Assembly: GCA_041685045.1 (NCBI GenBank)
Contig: JAWLGP010000012.1
Coordinates: forward strand, 1 to 64,000
Reading direction: 5' to 3'
DNA length: 64,000 bases
Origin: Thiohalomonas sp041685045
Lineage (GTDB): Bacteria > Pseudomonadota > Gammaproteobacteria > Thiohalomonadales > Thiohalomonadaceae
Part shown: positions 8,650 through 18,147 of the stretch, one piece after another
Numbering within the stretch: position 1 is the first letter of the stretch
Layout of the letters: every line of letters starts with the position of its first letter
Notes under the pieces: model-generated
Told to the model about the DNA's origin: nothing
Databases searched by the model: none
Seen by the model: only the letters and a program-made list of their open reading frames with translations
Translations under genes and position numbers: made by a program

Positions 8650-9051
8650 ATGCACCTATTCCGCCGATTGCAGCGCCCTTTGGCCGCTTTGTTACTGCCG
8701 TTGTTGTTGCTGGCCTTCAATGCCCCGGCCCATGCGGCGCTGGTTGGCACCGGCGATGCGGCCGCTGCGGCCGAGGGCTCTGCGCAGCGACAACAACTGC
8801 TGACCCTGTTGGACCGCTCCGATGTTCGTGAGCAGCTGATCGCCGCCGGCGTGGGTCCAAACGAAGCCCGGGATCGGGTGGCTGCCTTGAGCAATGAGGA
8901 ACTGAACCAGCTGGCTTCCCGATATCCCGAACTGCCAGCCGGAGGCAATAGCTTGATCGGCGCCGCAGTCTTTGTATTCGTGCTACTGCTGCTCACCGAC
9001 ATCCTCGGCTTCACGGACGTGTTCCCGTTCGTCAATAAGACGGCCCGTTGA
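8650..9051 (+). CDS. PA2779 family membrane protein
   Basis: About 133 residues. A signal peptide ends at about ALLLLAFNAPAHA. A soluble middle contains QRQQLLTLLDRSDVREQLIAAGV and EARDRVAALSNEELNQLA, and one C-terminal membrane helix (SLIGAAVFVFVLLLLTDILG) follows. This order is typical of the PA2779 family, which is nearly always encoded just before a PA2778-type C39-like peptidase, as here. The role is unknown; pairing and shared export suggest the two act together in the envelope. The next gene begins four bases after the stop. Confidence 0.88.
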   Translation: MHLFRRLQRPLAALLLPLLLLAFNAPAHAALVGTGDAAAAAEGSAQRQQLLTLLDRSDVREQLIAAGVGPNEARDRVAALSNEELNQLASRYPELPAGGNSLIGAAVFVFVLLLLTDILGFTDVFPFVNKTAR

Positions 9052-9054
9052 GCC

Positions 9055-9990
9055 TTGCGGGGCCTGTTCGCCGGAGCCCTGCTGGCGCTGCTGGCAGGCT
9101 GTGCCGCGACACCGCAAACCGACCGGTTGGCGGTTTCACCGCCAGCCGGGCTGCCCGCCCGCACTGAGCTTACCCAGACCCCCTTCCATCCTCAGGAACG
9201 CTACCAGTGCGGACCCGCGGCCCTGGCTACCGTACTGACGGCGGCAGGTCTCGAAATCACGCCCGAGCAGCTCGTTTCCGAGGTCTACCTGCCCGCCCGT
9301 AAAGGCGCCTTGGCGCCGGAACTGAGCGCGGCCGCCCGTCGTCACGGTGCACTCCCCTACCCGCTCGAGGGCGGGATGTCGGCATTACTGGAAGAGTTGG
9401 CGGCCGGATATCCGGTGCTGGTGCTGCAAAATCTGGGGCTCTCCTGGTGGCCGCAGTGGCACTTCGCCGTCGCGGTCGGTTACGACCTGCCCCGGGAAAC
9501 CGTAGTGCTGCGATCGGGAACCGAAGCCCGCCATGAGCTCACCCTCGCCACTTTCGAACATACCTGGCGTCGCGCAGACTATTGGGGACTGGTGGTCGTG
9601 CCTCCCGATCGGATACCCGCCACGGCCCGGCCGTTGCGCTACCTGCAGGCGGCCGAGCCGTTCGAGCAACAGGGTCGCTATCGCATCGCCGAAGCGGCCT
9701 ACCGCGCTGCCGCCGATCGCTGGCCCGATTACCCGGAGACAGGGCTCGGCCTGGGCAACCTCCATTTCGCGCAAGGCGACCTCAACGCGGCGGCCACGGC
9801 ATACCGGCGTGTGCTCGTGCATTTCCCCAACTATGCTCCGGCGCTCAACAATCTCGCCCAGAGCCTGCTCGACATGGGCCGGCCAGCTGAAGCCGTCGAG
9901 TACGCACAGCAGGCCGTCGCCCTGGGTGGCCCGTTTTCCGACCAGTACCGCCACACCCTCAATGCCGTCCTGGCGGCTCAGCGACCATAA
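9055..9990 (+). CDS. PA2778 family cysteine peptidase lipoprotein with TPRs
   Basis: About 311 residues with TTG start. The lipoprotein signal ends LLALLAGC, placing the lipidated cysteine near residue 15. A C39-like papain-fold domain follows: catalytic Cys in RYQCGPAALATVL, His in WPQWHFAVAVGYD, and a downstream Asp/Asn-type segment. C-terminal tetratricopeptide repeats run from about 200 to 300 (PFEQQGRYRIAEAAYRAAADRWPDYPETGLGLGNL). The domain order fits the PA2778 family. Substrate unknown; likely periplasmic face of the outer membrane. It is co-transcribed with the PA2779-like gene, only three bases after its stop. Confidence 0.88.
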   Translation: MRGLFAGALLALLAGCAATPQTDRLAVSPPAGLPARTELTQTPFHPQERYQCGPAALATVLTAAGLEITPEQLVSEVYLPARKGALAPELSAAARRHGALPYPLEGGMSALLEELAAGYPVLVLQNLGLSWWPQWHFAVAVGYDLPRETVVLRSGTEARHELTLATFEHTWRRADYWGLVVVPPDRIPATARPLRYLQAAEPFEQQGRYRIAEAAYRAAADRWPDYPETGLGLGNLHFAQGDLNAAATAYRRVLVHFPNYAPALNNLAQSLLDMGRPAEAVEYAQQAVALGGPFSDQYRHTLNAVLAAQRP

Positions 9991-10279
9991 CGGGCCCCCA
10001 CCTGGAACTGCGGCCGGCGCACCCGCGCAAATACTGACCGGTAGGTTGAATCGGCCACTGTTTCCCGTTGCCCTTACTTCGACACCGCTGGAACGAGCCC
10101 GTGAACCACGCAGCGTGCCGCCCCCAACCAGCTGCTGATCTGACATTTGAATGTAGTTAACAACTGGGATAGGTTATTGCCCATATGCGGAAAAATGCGG
10201 GCCGGGCTTCGGCGGCGCTATTTGCGAACCGCGATGGTATGACAGCGGTGAAAGGGAGACATGATGGGAGCAGCCAGAC

Positions 10280-12124
10280 ATGAGGCAGTTGAAGGTTCAT
10301 AACGACGGTCATTCCGGCGGCTTCCATGGTGAATACACCCGCGAAAACGTGGAGCAGTGGGTCGACAACCTGCCGCTGACCGATATCGAGCGGACAACCC
10401 GGCTCGTGACCGCCGCTTTGCATGATTTCAACAAGGCCCCAATCCACGCCCTCGACCGCTACAAGCTGCTCGAGATCTACGCCCGGCCGATGGCGACGGT
10501 GTTGCCTCACCTCATCAAGTATTACGGCAACGAAACCTTCCCGTTGCCGAACAGCACCCGGAAGTTCGCGCTCCTGACCACCAGGATGATCTGGCAGTAT
10601 TTGGTCGGCTATAAAAGGGTCCTCGAAAGCGAACAGGCCTCCAATTGGCTGGTCCGGAAGACCCAAGTCCACGCATGGTACACCTCGGCGCAGCGCATGA
10701 TGCGCTGTTTCGCCTTCCTCCTGAAAAACCACCGTCTGGTTCACGATGGCGACCCCGACCGGATCTGGCGGGCCATTCACCAGCTTTACCTGGTCTGTGA
10801 GCGCGACGGATGGACCGACAAGCCGATCCCGCTTTGTGCGGACAACAAGGTCACCAGCACCATCCATGATGATTACGTTCACATACTGCTCCTTTCCCGG
10901 ATCGATCTGCGGCACGTCACCCTGAAACAGTTCATCGAGATTTCGGGAACTTGGCCCGAGTGGACCAATCCGGTGCGGATCTGCAAGCTCGCGGATAACT
11001 ATCAAAAGACGCCGGGCGCTTTGTTGATCAATGCGGACAATGACGCCCCGCCCCAGCCATTGAATCGCTTCGATCCCGAGACGCTAAAGGAGAACCCGAA
11101 CGCCCGGGTGATCGACACCCACCTACTGGAGGCGCGGATAAGAAGGTATCGGGAACAGATGCGGGTCTCGCGGGACAAAAGTGTCCACGTATCCGGGATC
11201 AAGCTCAGTGAACAGACGTTGAACGCGATTCACGCCGCTTGGTGCCAACGTCCTACGCGACTGGAGCACCGCAGGAACGAGAAACAACTTTCTGTCGAGA
11301 TTACCCTCGGTCTCGTTCAAACCCACAACCAGACCAGCACCTGCGCCATCAAGGGAAGCCAGCCGGTGCTCAAGAGCCCGAGCCGCTTCGGTCTTCAGCT
11401 CGAGTCCGAAGAGATGTTCACGGTAAGACTCGGTGACCATCCCGATGTCTGGAGCCGAATCTACGGCCTACCCGCGGTTGAAAAGCGGACACTCACTCCG
11501 CGCCAGTTGGAAGTCGAAACCAAGCCGTTGGTGGTCAAGGTGGTAGACCAAAGCCGTCACGGATACCGCATGAAGGTAGAACGTGAACAGGTGGAACGGA
11601 TTCGGATCGGCGACGTAGCAGCCGTTCGCGACAGCGGCAGCGGTCAGTGGAAGATTGGTCAGATACGCTGGATCCGGAGCGACAAGCAGAAGGAATTCTT
11701 CCTCATCGGCATCCAGCTCCACATGCTGGAAGCCTTCCCTGCTACATTCATCGTCCTCACAAACGGGCGACGCAGCGCACCGCAGCCCTGCATCATCGGG
11801 GTCGACGACCATTCCCCCCCGTTGTTGATACTGCCCCAGCTACCGGCACTGAGGAAAAAACAGTTGATTCTCGTGCACGAACTCCACGAGACGAAAATTG
11901 TGTTGTTCGATCGTGTGGCCTCCACGACACATATGAACTGCTACTCCTTCGAGCTGGAGGCGCAGCTACACACCGACGAACACCTGCTGCCGCACCATCC
12001 ATCGCTCGACAACATCAAAGACGCGCTGTCCGGAAAGGACAAGCATTACAAACCCTGGGATGGCGCGCTCTCCCTGGTTTCGGATGAAGAGGGCGAATCC
12101 TATCTCTGGAACCTGCTTATCTGA
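10280..12124 (+). CDS. Large PilZ-like (possible c-di-GMP effector) protein
   Basis: About 614 residues with no membrane helices. The N-terminal half is helical, with VDNLPLTDIERTTRLVTAALHDFNKAPI and a central MIWQYLVGYKRVL, as in a family of large proteins often labelled c-di-GMP-binding (FimW-like). In the second half, LEHRRNEKQLSVEITLGL resembles a degenerate PilZ motif 1. VVDQSRHGYRMKV fits motif 2 (D/N-x-S-x-x-G), followed by a beta-barrel-like region. I infer a cytoplasmic c-di-GMP sensor, with motif 1 uncertain. ATG at 10280 has GGGAG nine bases upstream. It stands alone, convergent with the histidine kinase gene. Confidence 0.65.
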   Translation: MRQLKVHNDGHSGGFHGEYTRENVEQWVDNLPLTDIERTTRLVTAALHDFNKAPIHALDRYKLLEIYARPMATVLPHLIKYYGNETFPLPNSTRKFALLTTRMIWQYLVGYKRVLESEQASNWLVRKTQVHAWYTSAQRMMRCFAFLLKNHRLVHDGDPDRIWRAIHQLYLVCERDGWTDKPIPLCADNKVTSTIHDDYVHILLLSRIDLRHVTLKQFIEISGTWPEWTNPVRICKLADNYQKTPGALLINADNDAPPQPLNRFDPETLKENPNARVIDTHLLEARIRRYREQMRVSRDKSVHVSGIKLSEQTLNAIHAAWCQRPTRLEHRRNEKQLSVEITLGLVQTHNQTSTCAIKGSQPVLKSPSRFGLQLESEEMFTVRLGDHPDVWSRIYGLPAVEKRTLTPRQLEVETKPLVVKVVDQSRHGYRMKVEREQVERIRIGDVAAVRDSGSGQWKIGQIRWIRSDKQKEFFLIGIQLHMLEAFPATFIVLTNGRRSAPQPCIIGVDDHSPPLLILPQLPALRKKQLILVHELHETKIVLFDRVASTTHMNCYSFELEAQLHTDEHLLPHHPSLDNIKDALSGKDKHYKPWDGALSLVSDEEGESYLWNLLI

Positions 12125-12197
12125 GCATCCAGCCATTGCGCCTATTTCAAGGCGCTCAAGAGGCTCGCCGATTCGCGGCGAAATCGTGCCGGCCGGC

Positions 12198-14525
12198 TCA
12201 GGCCGTTGTGCCGCCCAGAGTGAAGTAGAAGGTCGCGCCCCGGTCCAGGGCCCCTTCGGCCCAGACCCTGCCCCCATGCCGGTGAATGACGCGCCGCACC
12301 GTGGCCAGCCCTATCCCGGTCCCGGGAAACTGCGCATTCGAGTGCAGCCGTTGGAACGGGCCGAACAGCTTGTCGACATAGCGCATGTCGAAGCCGGCGC
12401 CGTTGTCGCGCACAAAATAGACTGACTCACCTTGTGTCTCCATGCAGCTGAACTCGATCACAGCCGGCGTGCGTCCGGCGGTAAACTTCCACGCGTTTCC
12501 CAGCAGGTTCTCCAGCACTGCCCGCATCAAGCCGGCATCGGCATTGGCATGGATACCTTCGGCGATGCGTATCTCCACTGCGCGGGAAGGATCAGCGTCC
12601 GCCAGTTGCTCCACCACCTCCCGCGCCAGAACGCCCAGGTCGACACGCTCACGCCGGGGCTCCGACCGCGCCAGCCGCGACAGGTACAACAAATCATCGA
12701 TCAGCGTGTTCATCTGCCCGGCCGCGGAAAGAATGCGGGCAAGGTGCTTCTCGCCGGCATCATCCAGTCGATTGTTTGTATTCTTTCGCAGCAGGTGGGC
12801 GAAGCCGTCAATCCTTCGCAGCGGCGCACGCAGATCGTGGGACACCGAATAGCTGAACGCCTCCAGTTCCTCGATGGCCACTGCCAGTTCCGCAGTCCTT
12901 TCGGCGACGCGCCGCTCCAGTACCTGCCGGGCTTCGCGCCGCCCACGCTCGGCTTCGGTCACGTCGACGAGGGACACCACCACCCCCGTCACCGGCCCGT
13001 CGCCTTCCCTCATCGGGGCCAGGGTCCAGTCCCAGTAGGTCGTCCCGCGCTCGGGCTGGTCCGGATGTTCGAACGGTTTGGCCGCGACGCTGTAAGTCTC
13101 GCCGGTGGCGACGACCCGGCGGAAAATCCGCTCGTTTTCCTCGTGCGGGAAGAGGGCGAAATGGTTCTTGCCCACGAAAAAGTCAACCGGCTGACCGGAG
13201 GCCCGGGCATAGGCGGTGTTGACCCGAAGGAAATTGAAATCCCGGTCCATCACGCCGATGAGGACGTGGAAGTTGCAGAAAATCGCCTGCAGCTCCTCGT
13301 TCATCTCCTGTAGCGCCGCCTGCTGGCGCCTGCGCTCGGTGACGTCGCGAAAGCTGCCGAGGTAAACGTGGTTGTCGCCGATGGCGATCCGCGTTCCGGC
13401 CACCTCCACCGCCACGCGCCTTCCCTCCTTTGTGCAGACCTCGATCTCGTAGAGCGAGGTGCGGTTCTCTCTCATCTCGAGGAAAGCCGCTTCCAGGCGC
13501 CCCTGCTCTTCCGGAGGATGGATGTGGGGTGGGCCGATCTGTAACAGCTCGTCCCTGGTGTAACCGAGCAGTTCGACGGCACGGCGGTTGGCGTCAATGA
13601 ACCGGCCCTCACTGCTCACCACCAGGATGGCGTCACTGGCGTGCTCCATCAGCGCGCGGTACCGCTGTTCCGACTCGGCGAGGGCCCGCTCTGCCGCCTT
13701 GCGTTCGGTGATGTCCCGGTCGATGCCGCGGAATCCTTTGAAGTTCCCGGTCTCGTCGAAAAAGGGCGAGCCGTTGGTCTCCAGCACCACCCGCGACCCG
13801 TCCTTGCGCAGATTAATATTTTCCAGGCCGGAGAACGGTTCGCGCGCCGCACTGATGGCATCGAACTGCCCGAGCAGTTCGCCTGCCTGTTCCGGCACCA
13901 CGAATTCGATCGGGCGGCGGCCGAGCAGTTCGTGCGGTTCGTAACCGAGGATTTCCCGCACCTGCGGGCTGACATAGGTATATAGCCCGTTCTCGTCGAC
14001 CTCCCATACCAGATCACGGGTGGTTTCGACCAGGGCGCGCCAGCGCGCCTCGCTGTCGCAGAGCGCCTGCTCCGCCCTCTTCCGTTCGCCAATCTCCTGG
14101 ACGACGCCGAGCACGTGCGCGGGCCGGCCCTGCCCGTCATACAGCAGGGTGGCCGTGACCCTGACCCATATAACCTGCCCGTCCTTGCGCAAATAGCGCT
14201 TCTCGAGGGTATAGTCGGGCACCTCGCCACGCAGCAGCTTGCCGTGCATTTCAACGTTGGCGGCCCGATCCTCGGGGTGCGTCAGGTCGAGGAAATCGTG
14301 ACACCGTAACTCCTCGAGCGGGTAGCCCAAGATCTCGCAATATTTGGGGTTCGCCAGCAGGAGCCGGCCGGTGTGGCAGTCCACCTGGCCGATCCCCAAC
14401 GCGGGAAGCTCAAAGATGGCCCGGTACTGCGCATCGCTGGCGCTCGAAGTCCTCTCCACTTTGCGTGGGCAGCCGGTATCGTCGGGACCAAAATCACCGC
14501 TCACTGCGGACGTCAAATCGTTCAT
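12198..14525 (-). CDS. Multi-PAS sensor histidine kinase
   Basis: About 775 residues with no transmembrane segment, so soluble. Four PAS/PAC units in tandem lie at about 30-155, 160-280, 285-400 and 410-535, each ending with an ITERK-type linker. The HisKA domain has phosphoacceptor His in FSYSVSHDLRAPLRRIDGF (about 565) and the HATPase domain has N (ENLLGNAWKF), G1 (DNGAGFDM) and G2 (GTGIGLATVRRV) boxes. The kinase core resembles the phytochrome-type HisKA subgroup. No response regulator is adjacent, so the partner and signal are unknown. PAS domains of this kind often sense redox, oxygen or small ligands. Confidence 0.93.
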   Translation of the reverse strand: MNDLTSAVSGDFGPDDTGCPRKVERTSSASDAQYRAIFELPALGIGQVDCHTGRLLLANPKYCEILGYPLEELRCHDFLDLTHPEDRAANVEMHGKLLRGEVPDYTLEKRYLRKDGQVIWVRVTATLLYDGQGRPAHVLGVVQEIGERKRAEQALCDSEARWRALVETTRDLVWEVDENGLYTYVSPQVREILGYEPHELLGRRPIEFVVPEQAGELLGQFDAISAAREPFSGLENINLRKDGSRVVLETNGSPFFDETGNFKGFRGIDRDITERKAAERALAESEQRYRALMEHASDAILVVSSEGRFIDANRRAVELLGYTRDELLQIGPPHIHPPEEQGRLEAAFLEMRENRTSLYEIEVCTKEGRRVAVEVAGTRIAIGDNHVYLGSFRDVTERRRQQAALQEMNEELQAIFCNFHVLIGVMDRDFNFLRVNTAYARASGQPVDFFVGKNHFALFPHEENERIFRRVVATGETYSVAAKPFEHPDQPERGTTYWDWTLAPMREGDGPVTGVVVSLVDVTEAERGRREARQVLERRVAERTAELAVAIEELEAFSYSVSHDLRAPLRRIDGFAHLLRKNTNNRLDDAGEKHLARILSAAGQMNTLIDDLLYLSRLARSEPRRERVDLGVLAREVVEQLADADPSRAVEIRIAEGIHANADAGLMRAVLENLLGNAWKFTAGRTPAVIEFSCMETQGESVYFVRDNGAGFDMRYVDKLFGPFQRLHSNAQFPGTGIGLATVRRVIHRHGGRVWAEGALDRGATFYFTLGGTTA

Positions 14526-14776
14526 TTTTATTTTCGTCCGGTGATCGCAAGCATTCGAAATCTGCGGGCGATTGCCCGACTATATACAACGCCAAAAATA
14601 ATCACAACGACGATAGGTGATTGTGAAAACTCATCCAGCCAAGGAGCGGGGACGCATCTTCGGCGACCGGCCGCCGTTGGCCATCCCGATGGGCTCGAGT
14701 GCGGTTGATGCCACGGATCCTAACTGGCAGAATCGGCTGGGGATCGGCCCGGCAGGAGTGGAGGGGTATCGTTTTT

Positions 14777-15313
14777 ATGGATTTGCGGAAATTCTTCGGG
14801 GAAGCTTTGGATATCTTCTATGTGTGGAAATTCAACGCCGCGAGCCGCAAGAACGAACTGTTATCGTTGCGCATCGACCATATGACGGTGCGGCAAAGCG
14901 GGATGATCGAGGACAGCTTTATTATCCACCACATCGCGGGGGTCAGCGAAAAGGAGATAGCCTCTATCGAGGTGCCGGCACCCCGCAAGGGTGACGTCTG
15001 GAACTCTCCAACCTTGGTTGAACCCCACCAGTTCGACACCTTCCAGCGCCACTCGGCCTATAAACGGCTGCTCACCTTCTCTATTCGCTACCTCCCCGTC
15101 CTGCGCATGTCGGACCTCACCTTTGCCATGCAGCGCGGCATCGGAACACTGCCGATTAGGAACCTGCTGATGAATGCGACGACACCACCGATCGTGCAGA
15201 GCAAGATCAAGGACGCCCTCCACCAGAAACTGAATATCAGCATCGACCGAATCAACCGGCGTGACTCGGTGCAGCAGCTCGCCCTGCAGCCGACCGAAAA
15301 GAAATCTATCTGA
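14777..15313 (+). CDS. Conserved hypothetical protein
   Basis: About 178 residues starting MDLRKFFGEALDIFYVWKFNAASRK. It is soluble and basic at the C-terminus, with no signal peptide or recognisable motif. ATG at 14777 follows a GGAGTGGAGGGG-like ribosome site at about 14755-14766; an in-frame ATG at 14699 lacks one. It lies head to head with the histidine kinase gene across about 250 bp, and codon use matches neighbours, so it is probably real. Function unknown. Confidence 0.55.
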   Translation: MDLRKFFGEALDIFYVWKFNAASRKNELLSLRIDHMTVRQSGMIEDSFIIHHIAGVSEKEIASIEVPAPRKGDVWNSPTLVEPHQFDTFQRHSAYKRLLTFSIRYLPVLRMSDLTFAMQRGIGTLPIRNLLMNATTPPIVQSKIKDALHQKLNISIDRINRRDSVQQLALQPTEKKSI

Positions 15314-15450
15314 CCGCTTGATTGGGGCCGTTTGGCCCGGCAACACGTGGGTCGGGAGCCGGGGTCTTGGTGCGCCAGGAAGCAGTTCGGGTGTAAATCG
15401 GCGAGCGCTGGGGTACAGTGAGAACTAACGCAGTTTATGAGACAGATTGC

Positions 15451-16428
15451 ATGGCGTACACGCTGGGCGATATCGCCGACAGTTTCGGCTTTGGCCTCGA
15501 TGGCGACCCATCCTTGCGCATCGAAGGCGTATGCGGATTGACCGACGACCGCTCGGGCCACCTGTCGTTCGTCGCCTCTCCCAAACTCCTGGAGCAGGCG
15601 GCTGAATCAAGCATCAGTGCGTTCATCACAAAGCCGGGAATGGCGGTCGAGGGCAAGGCCAACCTGACGAGTGATGATCCGGAGTATGCAATGGCCCAAG
15701 TCGCCGGCTGGTTCGTCCCGCCGGCCCTCGCGCAGGAGGAGTCCGTCCATTCCAGCGCAGTCATGGGTCGCGATGTGGTATTTGGTGGGGGTGTACGCAT
15801 CGGTGCGGGCGTCGTGATCGGCAACCGAGTGCATATCGGTGACGGCAGTGCGGTATTGCCCGGCAGTGTGGTGATGGACGATGTGACCATCGGCCGCGAC
15901 TGCCTCATCCATGCCAACGTCACTATCCGGGAACAGTGCCAGCTAGGCGACCGCGTCATCCTGCAACCGGGCGTCGTCATCGGTGGAGACGGCTACGGCT
16001 ACCTGCTTCGTGACGGCGAACACAAGAAGGTCCCGCAGGTGGGCGGTGTCATCATCGAGGACGATGTGGAGATCGGCGCCAATGCCACAGTAGACCGCGG
16101 CCGCTTCCTTTCGACCCGGGTGGGTCGGGGTACCAAAATCGATAACTTTGTCCATGTCGCTCACAACGTACAGGTGGGTGAGCACTGCCTGTTGGTGTCC
16201 CACGTCGCCATCGCCGGCAGCACACGCCTCGGAAACTACGTCACGTTGGCCGGTCAGGTCGGGGTGGTTCACCACATCGAGATCGCTGATGGTGTGACCG
16301 TGCTCGGTCAATCGATGGTGAGCAAGAGCATCAAGGAGAAGGGAGTATGGGCCGGCAGTCCCGCGCAACCGGCCCACCTGTGGCGGCGCTCGGTGGCGGC
16401 GGCCTACAAGCAGGCCAAGCGCAAGTAG
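15451..16428 (+). CDS. lpxD: UDP-3-O-(3-hydroxyacyl)glucosamine N-acyltransferase, stand-alone copy
   Basis: About 325 residues. A short N-terminal uridine-binding-like domain (GVCGLTDDRSGHLSFVASPK) is followed by a left-handed beta-helix of hexapeptide repeats (about 105-290). The catalytic His lies in KIDNFVHVAHNVQVGEHC and the GGDGYGY segment is typical of LpxD. LpxD transfers a 3-hydroxyacyl chain from acyl-ACP to the 2-amino group in lipid A synthesis. It is normally encoded with bamA, skp, fabZ and lpxA; none of these is here, so this is likely a second copy or a related acyltransferase with a changed substrate. Start ATG at 15451. Confidence 0.85.
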   Translation: MAYTLGDIADSFGFGLDGDPSLRIEGVCGLTDDRSGHLSFVASPKLLEQAAESSISAFITKPGMAVEGKANLTSDDPEYAMAQVAGWFVPPALAQEESVHSSAVMGRDVVFGGGVRIGAGVVIGNRVHIGDGSAVLPGSVVMDDVTIGRDCLIHANVTIREQCQLGDRVILQPGVVIGGDGYGYLLRDGEHKKVPQVGGVIIEDDVEIGANATVDRGRFLSTRVGRGTKIDNFVHVAHNVQVGEHCLLVSHVAIAGSTRLGNYVTLAGQVGVVHHIEIADGVTVLGQSMVSKSIKEKGVWAGSPAQPAHLWRRSVAAAYKQAKRK

Positions 16429-16628
16429 GTGTCGGCGGGGTGCGATATTCCGGATCAGAGCTACTTTTCGATGCTCTCCGTGGCCGCCCCCGCGTTTAGG
16501 CAGCAATGGGCCGCCATGACCCCGTCGTTTGTCTCTACCCTGTTTTCCAGTGGATGTTGTCGTAGGGCTTGGGTCTAGCTTATCGTCGATCCCTTCTGTC
16601 CAGAACGGAATGCGTTTGGAGAGTCAGA

Positions 16629-17147
16629 ATGCTGAAGCCAGTGATCAACATCGCGGAAGTCGCTCTGGAACCATGGCCGCCGGGTATGGCTCTGTCGGGT
16701 ACCGCTGCAGACCGGTATGAAGCGAAGATGGGGGCCATCGGCATCCGCATCGGCGCTCAAAAGCTCGGGTACAACATTACTGCCGTTCCGCCGGGCAAAA
16801 GCGCATTTCCGCTCCACAATCACCGAGCCAATGAAGAGATGTTCTTCATCCTGAGTGGCACTGGAGAGCTTCGAGTCGGTGACCAGACCTATCCAGTCCA
16901 TGTCGGTGATGTCATTGCCTGTCCTCCCGGGGGGACGGAGCGGGCACACAAGATCACGAATACGGGGGCCGAAGAACTCCGCTATCTTGCGGTGAGCACA
17001 AAGTTGTCGCCGGAGGTCGTCGATTATCCGGATTCTGGCAAGTTTGGTGTTCTCGCCGAGCTTGATCCCGGCGCCGATGGCAAACCGCAGCGGTTCGTCT
17101 TCGTGGGGCGCGGGGATCAGTCGCTCAACTACTGGGAAGGCGAATGA
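16629..17147 (+). CDS. Cupin domain protein
   Basis: About 172 residues. Cupin motif 1 is PLHNHRANEEMFFILSGTGELRVG (His, His, Glu metal ligands) and motif 2 is VGDVIACPPGGTERAHKITNTG (His). The N-terminal KPVINIAEVALEPW and the C-terminal VVDYPDSGKFGVLAE are typical of a widespread single-domain cupin family thought to bind metal and a small acid or sugar. ATG at 16629 has GGAGAG six bases upstream. The substrate cannot be read from context; the gene stands alone. Confidence 0.85.
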   Translation: MLKPVINIAEVALEPWPPGMALSGTAADRYEAKMGAIGIRIGAQKLGYNITAVPPGKSAFPLHNHRANEEMFFILSGTGELRVGDQTYPVHVGDVIACPPGGTERAHKITNTGAEELRYLAVSTKLSPEVVDYPDSGKFGVLAELDPGADGKPQRFVFVGRGDQSLNYWEGE

Positions 17148-17248
17148 TCTGGGTATTTGGGGGTCAGAGTATGAGGAATTCCCAATTTTTGGGAGCATAA
17201 CTGGCTGACTAACAAGGGATTAGGGGTAAACATGCATCGTCAAACGAG

Positions 17249-17452
17249 GTGGACAAGGTCGTTGCCAACCATGACGTGCTGCGGGTAACGCGGCGCCGGG
17301 GCGGGGACTTCGTCGTCTTGAGTGCGGATGACTGGCAGGCGATCGAGGAGACGCTCTATCCCCAGCGCGTTCCCGGGCTCGCAGCCAGCATTCGTGAAGC
17401 TGCCGCCGAGCCTCTTGAAGAGGGAACCCGCCTGAAGGACATCGAGTGGTGA
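17249..17452 (+). pseudogene. YefM/Phd-family antitoxin with lost N-terminus
   Basis: The product MDKVVANHDVLRVTRRRGGDFVVLSADDWQAIEETLYPQR... is the usual YefM-type antitoxin from about residue 17 onward. The N-terminal strand and helix that bind DNA (typically M..TYSEAR.NLAEV) are absent. An ATG at 17232 within a short antitoxin-like stretch is out of frame, which suggests a deletion of about 40 bases. GTG at 17249 has no clear ribosome site. The C-terminal toxin-binding part (LAASIREAAAEPLEEGTRLKDIEW) is intact. It overlaps the broken toxin gene by four bases, the normal arrangement. Confidence 0.7.
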
Positions 17453-17711
17453 GTTGGGAGATCGTTCTCTCCCACCACGCGGTGAAAGACGCAATACGGC
17501 TGGCGGCTGCCGGCCTGAAACCCCAGGCGTGAAGCTCCTGGAACTGCTGGAACGCGATCCCTTTGCCAACCCTCCTCGCGTCGAAAAGCTCGTGGGTGAC
17601 CTGGTCGGCTACTACTCTCGACGTATCAACATCCAACACCGGCTTGTCTGTCGAGTCGAAGCGCAACGCCGCATCGTGCATGTGCTGCGCATGTGGAGCC
17701 ACTACGAATAG
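17449..17711 (+). pseudogene. YoeB/Txe-family mRNA interferase, frameshifted
   Basis: GTG at 17449 overlaps the antitoxin stop and encodes VSWEIVLSHHAVKDAIRLAAAGLKPQA before a stop at 17530-17532. The frame starting at 17529 then reads VKLLELLERDPFANPP, VEKLVGDLVGYYSRRINIQHRLVCRV and VLRMWSHYE. That is the complete C-terminal YoeB/Txe domain, including the RRINIQHRLV core and catalytic C-terminal HYE. The gap matches loss of one base near 17530. Intact YoeB cleaves mRNA at the ribosome; this copy should be inactive unless frameshifting occurs. Confidence 0.8.
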
Positions 17712-18147
17712 CGCCGTCGCGCTTTACGCGATCGGTCCGCCGCCATCCGGTTACGCCCTCTCGGGCTGACCCGACCTACGAACTGGCCCCGACTCCCGAT
17801 CCCGAACTCGATATTCCCAGGGGACGACTCTGACCCCATCGGCCCCACTCCTCTGCTTTCTGCAGCACGATGCGCTCGATTTGCTGGAGACGCGTGTCGT
17901 AGCCCCCCTGGTCCGCAGAGAGACGTTCGGCCGGCCCGCATCAGTAAATTAATCTGGTATTCACGATCGAAGGTGATGAGGTCGTCCTACGGCGGAGCTC
18001 GCCGGGGTCTCGCGCTCCAACCTCGGTGCCCGCGTCGCTTCCCTGCGTCCAACGCGACGAAATCATCGCCGCACTTGACCTCGTGTTCACAGGGTTTTGA
18101 ATCAAGGCGGGTCAAACGACTCTGATCCCGCAGGGCCGGATTTGTGA

